Below, one piece after another: positions 1 through 11,213 of a DNA stretch of 64,000 nucleotides (within the stretch, counting starts at the first letter, position 1; every line of letters starts with the position of its first letter). A program made the position numbers and the translations under genes. The DNA is from Trifolium pratense (taxonomy: Eukaryota; Streptophyta; Magnoliopsida; Fabales; Fabaceae). The DNA lies in assembly GCF_020283565.1 (NCBI RefSeq), contig NC_060063.1, forward strand, positions 45,530,856 through 45,594,855. Direction: 5' to 3'. A model generated the notes under the pieces. The model was not told the origin of the DNA and did not search any database. It saw only the letters and a list, made by a program, of their open reading frames with translations.

Positions 1-307
1 AATAGTAAGTTGAAGGGAAGTTAAATTTTAAATAAAATACAAAAAAATTGAAAAAGGTATATTTTGAATAAAAAAAGGCTACACCAAAAGAAATGTTTTC
101 CATTATTATTGTTATAGATTAATTTTTTTTTGACAAATATTATTATTATTATTCTTAATTAATGAATTGAATAATTTAAAATTTATTATTACAGTGTCTC
201 TGTCAGGTGTGGTAAGTTTAGAGTACCATAGCACCTAATTAATTTTCTTCATATTCCATTTTCCACATCTTTTCTTTTCTTTTCTTTCCTCTCTCTCACC
301 TCAGACG
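1..307. other. Upstream region and 5' UTR of the nonaspanin gene
   Basis: AT-rich sequence leading to the first ATG at 308. A pyrimidine-rich TTTCTTTTC / CTCTCTCTC tract at about 271-300 is typical of a plant 5' UTR. I could not choose a TATA box or start site with confidence. Confidence 0.4.
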
Positions 308-3300
308 ATGAAGGAGAAGATGGAATGCACCGCCATCTCCGTCCGTTCAACAACCGCCTTCTTCACTACTCTCCTCATCCTCATCTCCTCCGTCCATTCC
401 TTCTACCTTCCCGGCGTCGCTCCTCGCGATTTCCAAACCGTATGTTTTCCATTACCCCCCTCTCGATTTTCATTACATCTTCCAATTTCCATGCTATGTC
501 GTTGATTCCTAAAATTGCTTGGATCTAGGGTTTTAGCTCTGATCTGTGACGATTCGTGTTCTCTCTTTTTTTATTGATACTCGATTTTATGATTATTGAT
601 GAACTGATATATTGTGTTAATTATCTTGGACGAGTTAATTTGTGCTTAGTTTGAATAAGATAGATTTTGTATAATTGATTTGGTTATAATTGTGGATTGA
701 TTTGTGTTTGGATGATTTTTCTTTTGTTACTCTGAAAGCAAGTTTGACACTTATCCTTAGTGTAAATCTATGAAGCATGGCACTCCTTGAATTAGGCGTG
801 TCACCGTCACATATGATTACATTGACTTATGTCGTTTTCTCAAATTATTTTTGACACTGGTGTCAACGTGTTAATGTATATATGTGTCGCATCTGTCTGG
901 TGTCTATGTCCGTGCTTCATAGGTGTAAATTGATAAAGACAAAATCAATTACGATATAATGCAACATTTAACCAAGCAGACACTTAGCTATTATGTTGCT
1001 GTCTTAATTTGGAATTTTTTTTTTATGGAATGCTTAGTTCAACAGAAGGATACTTGGAGCAGGGACGAAACCAGAAAAAATATCGAGGGTGGCGAAAATA
1101 TAACACTTGATAAATAACATCAACCATAACTAATTTCTGCTATTTAATATTTTTAAACACAACACTATTTAAGAATCTTTTTTAAAAAGACAGAGCTATA
1201 TATTATAACCTATAAAACAATACGGATATCGGACCAGACACGGACACCGACATATTGACAACAAAAATAATTTGACTAAATAAAATAATTCAATGTAATC
1301 ATAAGTGTCGATGTTGTGTCGGTGTCGGACACCAGGACACGTCTGATCTAAAGAGTGCCCGTGTTTTTCTTAGATTATAACATTAAAATAACCATGCTTA
1401 GAAAACCTAGTAGAATGAAATTAAAGTGTTTGGTAAATTTAGCTTTTGTAATCATAAAATGACATAAAAGTACATGGTTATTTTATGTGAGTGGGTAGTT
1501 ATTTTTGTGAGTGAGTAGTTTTTTATTAAAAAAAAAATAAAATAAATATAATAAGGTTAAAATTGGAATAAGAGGTAAAAAACTATAAGCTGCTATAAGT
1601 TCAAACGCTACTTGAAATAGCATATGAAAAAAAGGCTATAAGCTACTAATAAAAACTTGTTACCAAACACCTCTAATTTTATGAAACAAGCTTATAAGCT
1701 ACTATAATAAGCTATAAGCTAGTTTATTTGTGTTACCAAACACATCCTTGTGTTTTTCTAAAAGAAACTAGACTACTTGGGAATAGGAATAGACATGGTA
1801 AACAAGTTTTGTTACTTATTTATTTTACTGGTTAGGTGGGATGACCGGAATTTGAACCCCGCCCTCCTGCATATATAAGCAATGTTCTGCCAACTGAGTT
1901 AAGCTCACGGGACTTAGATTAAAATAGTTAACAAATATTATTATTTTATAAGTATACTAGTATATCTTTATGAAAGATTGAGTGGACCAAAAAGAAGGGT
2001 GGCAGACTACTAATTTTTTTTAAATAACAGGGGTGGCAATATATATGTTACATAGGATATTATACTACTACTATATGTATGATGGGGTGGCGGCTGCCCC
2101 TTTTCTTCACTACCTAGTTCCGTCCCTGCTTAGGAGATCTTCATTTTTAGTATCAATTGCTTTAATTGCTGTTTGAATCTTACTCCTTTCCGTTTTGAAG
2201 CTCATTATCATGTGTGATGAATGGTGAAACTGTGTTAGATGTTTTCATTTCAAGGAAGAAAAGAAAACATAGTAGTGTACCCTTTCGCGAACTTGTAACT
2301 GTTGATTTTGGGGATTTGATTGAGATAGAGAACACTGCATTTAAAAAAAAAGGGGGTTTGTTTTGTTTACAGTATTATTGCATGTGTTTGAAGATATTGA
2401 TTTATTAATTCATCTGTGGGACCAGGGTGATGCTCTCTATGTCAAGGTGAACAAATTGTCGTCTACGAAGACTCAACTTCCATATGACTACTACTACTTG
2501 AAGTATTGCAAGCCTACCAAGATTGTGAACAGTGCAGAAAATTTGGGGGAGGTTCTGCGAGGTGATCGCATTGAAAACTCAATATATACGGTGGGAATCT
2601 GTTACCTCATCCTTTATCAATTGTATAGCATTTAATTCAGTGACCATTGTGCTTTGTTTTGTAATGTCAACCTAAATAATTTTGGTTTTGTTTTTTTCCC
2701 TCAGTTTCATATGAGGAAGGAACAGTCCTGTACTGTTGCTTGCCATGCAATTTTGGATCCTGAATCTGCAAAGAATTTTAAAGAAAAAATTGATGATGAA
2801 TATCGAGTGAACATGTAAGTGACAAATATATTGAAGTTGATGCTTTGTTTTGTAGTTTGAGTATGAGTTTGAGTTCGTTAAATAACTTAAGTTTAATTTG
2901 TTGGCCGATTTCCGGCTTGTCTATATGTTTCTCATTTATATTCTCTTTAGCCTTAAAGATTTGAATTGAACATGCAGGGTTTTGGATAACCTTCCAGTTG
3001 CTGTTCTTAGACAAAGGAGGGACGGAATTCAATCTACAACATACGAACACGGTTTTCGTGTTGGGTTCAAAGGAAACTATCAAGGGGTATAACTTGCTAA
3101 CTCAGATTTGCTTCTATTATAGATTTTCAAGTATCATTTTAGTCCCCCTAATTCTTAGAATTTCCAATTTCATACAGAGCAAGGAGGAGAAATATTTTAT
3201 CAATAACCACTTGAGTTTTAGAGTCATGTATCACAAGGATCCTGAAACTGGTTCTGCTCGCATTGTTGGATTTGAGGTCACACCAAACAGGTCTTGTTCT

Positions 3301-5149
3301 TTTCCACTCTGCCTCTGTGTATGTGTTTTGTGTGTGTGCGCGCGCGTGTGCGTGTTTACGGGGTATTGCATTCTTAATTCAGCATTACATGATTGAACTT
3401 TGTCCAATACAATGTTTTATATCTCGAACTAGAATAGGCTGTTGGTCAAAAGAATGCAAATGAAACAGATTGTATGAGTAGTTATCTAATAGATCTTACT
3501 TATGTTAAGATTTTTCTTTTGTTTGAAGATAATTTTATTGTCATAGATATCTTATTAATAGGAAGCTATCAGTTACTCCTGGGACATGTCCTCTTTCTCA
3601 TATCTTTTGCATTTGTGGTTACCACATGCATTGAAATCATTTCTGTGAAATAAAGAGATTGTATGTTTGATTGCTTTCTAGTAGATTTCAAACGACTTCC
3701 TGATTTCTGTGTGCCTTGGCTTTCTCTCATGAGTTCTATAACTGTGAACAGTATTAATCATGAATACAAGGAATGGAATGACAAGAATCCACAGGTAACA
3801 ACATGCAACAAAGATACCAAAAATTTGATGCAAGGTAGTACTGTCCCACAAGAAGTTGACACGAACAAGGATATAGTATTTACATATGATGTTTCCTTTA
3901 AGGTATTGCTGATTAAAACTTTGGCTACTCATCAAATTTCAACTCATCCGTTATATGACACTATGAGCTAATATTGGCAGTACGTTTTCAGGAAAGTGAG
4001 ATCAAATGGGCATCACGGTGGGACACATATCTTCTAATGAATGATGATCAGATCCACTGGTTCTCCATCATTAACTCTCTGATGATTGTTCTATTCCTTT
4101 CTGGAATGGTGGCAATGATCATGATGAGAACTCTTTACAGAGATATTGCCAATTATAACCAGCTAGAAACCCAAGATGAGGCCCAAGAAGAAACAGGGTG
4201 GAAACTTGTTCATGGAGATGTTTTCAGGCCACCAATCAATTCAAATTTGCTTTGTGTTTATGTTGGTACTGGTGTTCAGATCTTTGGAATGACACTTGTG
4301 ACAATGATATTCGCTTTGCTAGGGTTCTTGTCACCATCTAATCGGGGAGGTCTCATGACTGCAATGGTTCTACTGTGGGTTTTTATGGGTTTATTCGCTG
4401 GCTACTCATCGGCACGCTTGTACAAGATGTTCAAGGGTACCGAGTGGAAGAGGAATACCTTAAAAACAGCGTTTATGTTTCCGGGCATTCTTTTTGCTAT
4501 CTTCTTTGTGCTGAATGCTTTGATCTGGGGGGAGCAGTCCTCTGGGGCAGTCCCCTTTGGAACAATGATTGCTTTAGTGTGCTTATGGTTTGGTATATCG
4601 GTACCCTTGGTCTTTGTCGGCAGTTACCTGGGTTTTAAAAAGCCACAAATTGAAGACCCTGTCAAGACTAATAAAATTCCTAGGCAGGTACCCGAGCAGG
4701 CGTGGTATATGACACCTGTGTTCTCAATTCTGATTGGTGGCATTCTTCCCTTTGGTGCAGTGTTTATCGAGCTCTTCTTTATCCTTACATCAATATGGCT
4801 GAACCAGTTCTACTACATCTTTGGCTTCCTTTTCATAGTGTTCGTCATTCTATTGATCACCTGTGCAGAGATTACGGTTGTGCTTTGCTACTTCCAGTTG
4901 TGCAGCGAAGACTACAATTGGTGGTGGAGATCGTACCTCACTGCCGGGTCATCAGCTGTTTACCTTTTCCTCTACTCAATTTTCTACTTCTTTACCAAGT
5001 TGGAGATTACAAAGCTGGTCTCAGGCATCCTTTACTTTGGGTATATGATAATAATTTCGTATGCCTTCTTTGTTGTGACTGGAACCATTGGCTTCTATGC
5101 TTGCTTCTGGTTTGTCCGCAAGATCTACTCTTCTGTGAAGATTGATTGA
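308..5149 (+). CDS. Transmembrane 9 superfamily protein (nonaspanin), 7 exons, 645 aa
   Basis: Exons: 308-439, 2426-2590, 2705-2814, 2978-3086, 3178-3290, 3752-3902, 3992-5149, all with GT-AG borders and consistent phase. Together they give 645 residues, close to the usual length of plant nonaspanins. A hydrophobic signal sequence covers about residues 8-30. The lumenal domain follows; its last part (INHEYKEW and nearby) is conserved in the family. Nine membrane segments lie in the last exon, starting near residue 283. The protein ends in K-I-D, matching the KxD/E Golgi-retention motif of this family. Known role: endomembrane/Golgi proteins linked to protein sorting and surface display; the cargo is not known here. 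Intron 1 (440-2425) is swollen by nested repeats. No break was seen. The closest Arabidopsis relatives are probably in the TMN7 group, which is an inference. Confidence 0.96.
768..922. mobile_element. 155-bp MITE with GTGTAAAT target duplication, in nonaspanin intron 1
   Basis: Terminal inverted repeats CTATGAAGC and GCTTCATAG are flanked by GTGTAAAT at 760-767 and 923-930. The same family lies in an intron of the beta-galactosidase gene at 41232-41395. A diverged relative with CGGACACCGAC-type arms lies at about 1210-1370. The 8-bp target duplication suggests a hAT-type or similar cut-and-paste parent; the superfamily is an inference. Confidence 0.8.
1426..1745. mobile_element. MITE rich in AAGCTTATAAGCT, intron 1
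   Basis: Ends are GTGTTTGGTAA and TTACCAAACAC as inverted repeats, with several internal AGCTTATAAGCT-like stretches. A second TTACCAAACACC junction near 1661-1674 suggests two overlapping or nested copies. Related copies are at 42597-42930, 50091-50236 plus 52867-52945, and 60140-60790. Confidence 0.65.
1800..1915 (-). repeat. SINE-like tRNA-derived fragment
   Basis: Contains GAATTTGAACCCCG, resembling a pol III B box, followed by CCTCCTGCATATAT and CCAACTGAGTTAAGCTCAC. The same order is seen in the better preserved SINE at 53470-53605. The orientation is uncertain. Probably a truncated copy. Confidence 0.45.
3318..3358. repeat. GT/GC microsatellite in nonaspanin intron 5
   Basis: A TGTGTG...GCGCGCG...TGTGCG simple-sequence tract lies in the intron just after the donor at 3291. 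It makes a plausible length-polymorphic marker. Confidence 0.8.
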
Positions 5150-6209
5150 TTACAAGCCATATATATTGGTTGTAGCCTTTATAAGGCATTGTGTTTGGAA
5201 TAGACTAATGATCACACTTACACCAACAATCCGAATCCATGTTTTGAGCCTTAATTTTGTAGTTTCTTTTCACTTTCTTCTTGATGTAATTTCCTTTTGT
5301 TTCCTTCTTGTTGTAATTTTCTGCATTGTAGTGTTAGTTGAAAATTGAACTACATAAAAGAATTTCATAAAAAACAACAATCACATTCTTAAACAAAGTT
5401 TTAATACCAATTTTTACTAATCACAAAAAACTACTAACTAACATAAATAATTCTCAAAAAATCCAATTGCTATATTTTGCTACCCAAAACCTAATCAATT
5501 TTAACTCTAATCAAGAACTAAAAAAAAATAACAAAAACAAAGTTAAAGAAAGTCATCACTTACTTTTGTGGGATATTAAAACTTAGAAAAAAAATTTGTC
5601 AATTTTTTTTTTCAAAACGAAGGAAGATTCTCATCTTCAACATCAACATAAAAATCAAAGTTATTCCTTTCAACAAGGGTTCTTTCACGCAAGTTTGAGT
5701 TTAGATCAACATCTATTAAAATTCTTGCAAAAAATGTACCAAAAAAACAAAAAACCTTGCAAAATGGCCAAAAGCTCATTTCTTAGTTTCCTCATCGAGA
5801 GCCAAAGGACTACCCAAATCCCCAGCAATTTCAAACAGTATTTAGGGCCGCCAATATTCACGGGCAAGTCCATGACATTTTAATACATTAAATATTAATA
5901 AACAACTTATTTATTTTTCAAAAATAAAAAATTATTTATGTCCTAAACGCTGGTTGATCCCACAAGATGATGGTCGATGAATACGTTTACCAATGACATG
6001 GAGCTTGAATTTCTTCTATATTAAGGTCAACATTAATCGTTGAAAAGTTATGACATTGATGATTAATGTTTGATGGAACGCCAAATAAATACAAGGTATT
6101 CATTCATATAATTAGCAGCTGACTCGGGTGTACTCATCTCCACACCAAACAAATTACTCACAAGTTCATCAACCCTTACTTGGAAGAATATAATGAAGTT
6201 TTTTTTATG
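5150..6209. other. Nonaspanin 3' region and gene-free AT-rich DNA
   Basis: Transcript end sequence of the nonaspanin gene is expected up to about 5350-5400, though no canonical AATAAA was found at a convincing place. The rest (to 6209) holds no recognisable gene. A 95-codon frame at 5596-5883 is low-complexity and was rejected. Confidence 0.4.
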
Positions 6210-6967
6210 CGTAAGAAAATAAGTTTTTTATTTTATAAGAAACCGTTACTAATAAGTTGTTACATCTTTTCAAAAAAAAAAAAGTTGTTACACATATTAA
6301 AAAAAGGGACTTGTGCCAAAAAAAAAGGTCTTTTGAAAGGGAAATCTTAAACATTCATAATTATGTTTGTTTGATTAAAAAAAAATCATAAATTACTTTA
6401 AAATCTTAAAAATTGGTATTACAAATCTATCAGATTTGAAAAATCTTATCTTTTAAATTGAAAAATCCTACAAAATCTTTTAAAATCATCAAGATTTTTT
6501 TTTTATTAAACTAGTCATTTAAATCTAAATCCACTTTTAAGTTTTTTTTTTTTTTTTTTTTTTAAAATTTTTTAAACTAGTCATTTAAACTCTAAAATCT
6601 AAATCCTTACAAAACCTCAATTTTTTTTTATATAAAATCTTTTTTTTTGACACAATTTATATAAAATCTTTTAAAATCGTCTATATTTTACAAAAGTATT
6701 AAACCTATTATTTTTTTTAAAAAAAAGATAGTGTTATTGTTATAAATAGAGGTTTTGTGAATGACATGTAGAATAAAATAAGAGGTGAAAAGGAGGAGAA
6801 AACTTGTGAAAGGTACGCAACTATATTTCTTTTATAAAATCTGTGTTACTTTGTGTTGTGTTCTTTGTCTATGCATTTGTTAGAATGTGTATCCTTTTTC
6901 TCTCTTTGTTTACCATCATATTTTATTTCTCTTCAAGTAAACATTTTCCTAGTCGCTAATACTATTG

Positions 6968-7475
6968 TTTTAAATTACGGTCGCGGATACGGTAGCGGTT
7001 GTGGTTGTTGCGATTGAGGTCATTATGGTTGTTATAATTGTGGCTGTTGCGACTAAAATTATTTTCAAATTTCACAAACTATATAAGATGTCCCCCATCT
7101 CTATCATCATTACCTGCTTCGAGTAGTTTTCTTCCTCATCCCCATCCCGCGGATTTCCACATATACTGCGGTGATCCGTCAACCTTAAAAAAATATCAAA
7201 TAAAAAAAATTAAAATATTATTGTGAATCTTATGACAATAAAAAACTTCATATATAAACAAATTTACACACATAACATGTAACAATATAATTGAAAATAA
7301 TTTATAAAGTACTTACATTTATATTTTTTTTTTACTAAAAAAAATCATACCATTTTATTATATAATAAACTGTCAATAAAAGAGGTATTAAATAAAAAAT
7401 ATAGCGACTAGGTCAAGAAATAGCCGCCCTAACAAGCGTCATATTTAAAATCTCTATATCATAATTTGTATTTTC
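6968..7475. mobile_element. Non-autonomous element with TTAAATTGCGGT-type ends (approximate limits)
   Basis: The left end TTTTAAATTACGGTCGCGG and internal GGTAGCGGTTGTGGTTG recur at 25694-25760. They also match the inverted right end of another insertion at about 26540-27003 (ACCGCAACTACAATTTAAAAC). No coding capacity was seen. The right border near AAGCGTCATATTTAAAATC is a guess. Confidence 0.45.
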
Positions 7476-7681
7476 GGTAGTGTATCAATTAGTGGTTGTT
7501 GTTTTTGCTTTATTTCATATATATTTGATATTTGATTTGATTATAATCTTCCACTGGTTAAGCTTCTTGTTATAAAATCAAAATAAATTTTATTTTATTA
7601 AAGGCGTGATTGTTTGCAACACATGATTATGAATAATTTAACAGAGTCTCAAATGTTGTTGTTGTTGCTTTCACATCAGAA

Positions 7682-9496
7682 ATGGAAGAAGCAGAGGACA
7701 AATTGTCAAATCTACCAAAATTCATTCTTCATAACATACTATCAAGGCTAATATCGGAAGAAGCTGCTAGGACAAGTGTTTTGTCAAAGACTTGGTTAGA
7801 TACATGGTATACTTTTCCCTGCTTATGTTTTTGCGATCTTGATTTCATAAATGAGATACAACCAACGGAAGATATACCTAGGAAGAGTAAGGACTTCATT
7901 GAATATGTAAAGAGCAGATTATTATGGTTTTGGGACCGAAGGTTGGCCATCAAAGAATTTTACTTTGCAATATTAGATCTTCGCTACATGCCAAATGATC
8001 TTGATCTTTGCTTGAAGTTGGTCGGTGAAAGTGTTGAAATTTTAAGTATTTGTTTGCCTAAATATGGTTCCATCAGCCAGGATGAGAATGGTCAGGGTCG
8101 GGGCGAATGTTATGTCTTACCGAAGGGTGTAATTGAAGTCAAATCACTTACCAAGTTGATGTTAGAAGGAGGTATTAGAGTCGATCAAGCATTCATGAAT
8201 CATTCGATTAATAAGTTTTTGTCGTTGAGAGAATTACATTTGTTGCATGTCCTTTTGGAAGATAAACAAGCAATTGAGCGTCTCATTTCTTGTTGTCCTT
8301 TGATTGAAGTTATAATTTTGATGCTTTTAAGTGGCAGTATGAAGTGTTTGAGCATGCATGGTCTACAAAAGCTAAACACAGTTTATGTTGATGGAATAAA
8401 AGAGGTTTATATCGATGAAGCTGCTTCGAGTCTTAAGAGTTTATATTATTGCTATGATCATCGTTTGAACACACCATTTAAGATTGATTTTATTCACCTC
8501 AAATATTTAAAAGAGTTGCTCTTGTGTTTTAATGGTACTACTATTATCACAGAAAAATGGTTTCTTGAACTATTACCAAAATTTCCATTTCTTGAGACGT
8601 TGGAGATATGGCATTGTATACTGTCAGATACGATTAATATTTCAAGTGTTCAACTTAAATATTTAAGGGTATCGGATTGCTCTAACTTGAAGGAGGCCAA
8701 AATTGATGCTCCAAATCTATTGTCATGTGGATTTGAGGGTTTTCATCGCTCAAAACCTATTATATCTTTTTTAAACATGTCTACTCAACTACAAGTCCGT
8801 CTTAGGATCTCGATTGATGATTTTGATGTTTTTTATGTGAGGGAAGTTCTCCAAAATATCAAACCTCAAAATGTTTTTATATCACTATCTCTCTCCATCT
8901 TTCATAATTATGGTGTGGTGAGTATGAATATGAATATTAACTAACTACTTGTTTGGTTCATTCATTCATTCATTCAATCTATATATTTAAATTGTGAGTA
9001 TTAATTAATTTGCCCTTAATTTATATGTAGGATGGACCAAAACTAGAGTTGTTGGATATTCCATCCCCTCCACCAAGTATCAAGCATATGGACCTATACA
9101 TTCTTTCAGAAGTAAATGAAACTTTTTATTCAGTTATTGTTAATTTCTTACTTTTGTGTTGTGTCCCTGAAACTATATCTTGGGTCTTGGATACTTGCAT
9201 TAATCCTCAAGCATTCGTTGAGGTATGTCATTGTTTCTCATGTTCCTTTAATCTTTTATCAATGTACAAGTTATATGTAGCTTCTCATTTCTAACTCTTT
9301 TTTTCTTTTTATTAATTGTTTAAAACTACAGTTTTTTTATGAAACGCTAAGGAGAAGAAAAGATGATACTAAGTGTTTGTGGCGTGAGGATAGCTCTACA
9401 ACAAATTATAGCCCCTGGCGTGGGACCATCTTAGAATCGTTGCCAAATTTTCCGGCTCGAAGAAATATTACCTCTAGACTACATTACCTCGAGTAA
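7682..9496 (+). CDS. F-box/LRR-type protein, left paralogue, 3 exons, 530 aa
   Basis: Exons 7682-8917, 9031-9222 and 9332-9496, all GT-AG and phase 0, give 530 residues. The N-terminus carries a plant F-box (about residues 5-45: LPKFILHNILSRL, then TSVLSKTW), which binds a SKP1-like adaptor in SCF ubiquitin ligases. Degenerate leucine-rich repeats follow (SLRELHLL, LKYLRVSDCSNL), likely the substrate-binding part. The substrate cannot be told. It is a paralogue of 27118-28919, with identical exon layout and small in-frame indels, and no stop or frameshift. The ATG follows a conserved AATTTAACAGAGTCT leader found in both copies. It converges on a pseudogene copy of the 306-residue gene. Confidence 0.88.
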
Positions 9497-9988
9497 ATTA
9501 TAGCCTTGAAGGGTTTCTTTATCGATTTTCATTGCAGAAGGGTTTCTTTAGTATTTTATTATTTTAGATAAATTTAATTTTATTATATTTTAGTTAGATT
9601 TGTTATTTTTATTTAGCTAGGTTTGTTATTTTCTTTTACAATCTTTTAGCTATATTTGTTCTTTTTATTTTTTCCTGCTGATTAAACTAAACTATTGCAG
9701 CCTTGAAGGCAATCTTTTCATTCAATAAAATCATAGAAAATTTTCTCAAGTTTGGTGGATTCCAAATTATCTTTCCGGTGGATTCCAGAGTCCTATATGA
9801 TAGGTTTGTCGCTTGCAAACTTGTGTTTTTGTGATAGGATTAACGCTTGTTATTCCTTCCCGCTTTCGACTACGTCAATTCCACACGAATTTGGATGACC
9901 AATTTGCAAAAGTGCCGTCAACTAATACGCGCGAACCGATTTGTGGTTCCTTTCTTTTCTTGTAAGCATGAAACGAAAATCAACTGAC
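9497..9988. other. Insert-like sequence replacing the end of the 306-residue gene copy
   Basis: In the right copy, about 500 bp after the F-box stop holds exon 6 of the 306-residue gene. In the left copy exon 6 is absent. The space instead holds T-rich sequence and the piece CCACACGAATTTGGATGACC...CGCGAACCGATTTGTGG. A related piece lies inverted at about 15990-16075. I read it as an old retroelement or LTR remnant; this is unproven. Confidence 0.35.
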
Positions 9989-10555
9989 CAAAATGTATCC
10001 TTCTTTCTCGTGCTAATAATTCTTCAAAAGAAATGTCACAAAGTTCATCATCTCTTATCTCTCCCATTTTACATGATTTTTGCTTCTCCATGGAAACTCC
10101 AATTTCAAGCATCTTTATGACAAAGGAACGTGTAATTGCTAATTAGTATATCAGTAGCAAAATGTTGGTTAATATACACAAAATGTACAATGAACAGAAT
10201 GAAGTAGCATGCAAAAAAATTTAGTATAAGAATAAAAAACCTGTAAAAAAATTACAATTGGGTTCCATAAGGCATAAGCCACAAACAAAATGTTACATTG
10301 ATGATATGCAGAGCTTGTGATGTACCTTGTTGTATGCTGGTGAGAGTTTAAGCTGTTGTTGAAGCCAATTATAAACAAAAGCATCCTCTTCTAATCGATT
10401 TTGCTCTAATTCAAGCTTGTATATCTGAAATGTGGGAAAAAAACTATATATCACTCAATGTAAGGTATGACACACATATTGCTATACCAAATATTCAAAG
10501 TTCAAACCAACCTGTTGTCAGAGTCGGTCAAAAGAAGATCTGTCTGCCTTGCATA
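9989..10555 (-). pseudogene. Broken left copy of the 306-residue gene (exons 3 to 5)
   Basis: Exon 5 remnant is at 9989-10112, exon 4 at 10326-10424 (99 bp, splice sites kept) and part of exon 3 at 10512-10555. Compared with the intact copy, exon 3 has TGA at 10518-10520 in place of an Arg codon. Exon 5 has lost one T in the run at 10001-10010, shifting the frame. Exon 6 is missing. Upstream of exon 3 the sequence runs directly into copia reverse-transcriptase code, so exons 1-2 are gone. Clearly non-functional. Confidence 0.88.
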
Positions 10556-11213
10556 GTAAGGATCTCTGTAACTTGCATACCAAGTTAGGGTGCTGAGTGA
10601 TTAAGCCAGGTGGTGGTTGCATGTACACTTCTTCATTTAAATAACCATGTAAGAAGGCTGTGTTTACATACAATTGGAATAGAGGCCAGTTTTGAGAAGC
10701 AGCTAAAGGCAAGAATACTCTCATTGTATCCATGTAATCTATTCCTTCAGTTTGTGTGAACTGCTCTGCAACTAAATGTGCCTTGTATTTCTCAACTGTA
10801 CCATCAGCATGTAATTTCAATTTGAAGACCCGTTTACACCCAATAGCATTTTTATGAGGTGGTGGTTGTATTGGAGAGGGAGAGTTGATAGATGGAGGTA
10901 TATCAGATTGATGTGGAGAATTGGTATCTGTGAGGTGATGAGATGGAGTGGGAGGATTTAGCATAGATAAGGGAAGATTATGGTTACTGGTTGAGATTGG
11001 AGATATTAATGGAGAATGATTTCGAGGATTTGAAGATGGAGGATATTGTGTGTCAGGTGGAGTGAGAAACAAGTCATCATAAGAATTGTGATTGTTAGTG
11101 GCATAAGAAATTGGAGATTCACTATTGTTTGATGATTTGTAAGGAAAAATGTGTTCAAAAAACACATCTCCAGATACGAAAATTTCTTTTGATTGAAGAT
11201 CAAGTAAAATGTG

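Larger units (their letters stand above)
1058..2130. mobile_element. TIR element of about 1.07 kb with later insertions nested inside, intron 1
   Basis: The left end AGCAGGGACGAAACCAG and the reverse complement of the right end AGCAGGGACGGAACTAGG are inverted repeats. Similarity continues inward (GGGTGGCG left, CGCCACCCC right). A diverged MITE (about 1210-1370), an AGCTTATAAGCT-type MITE (1426-1745) and a SINE-like piece (about 1800-1915) lie inside. No transposase frame is present, so the element is non-autonomous. A clean target-site duplication was not found. Confidence 0.65.
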
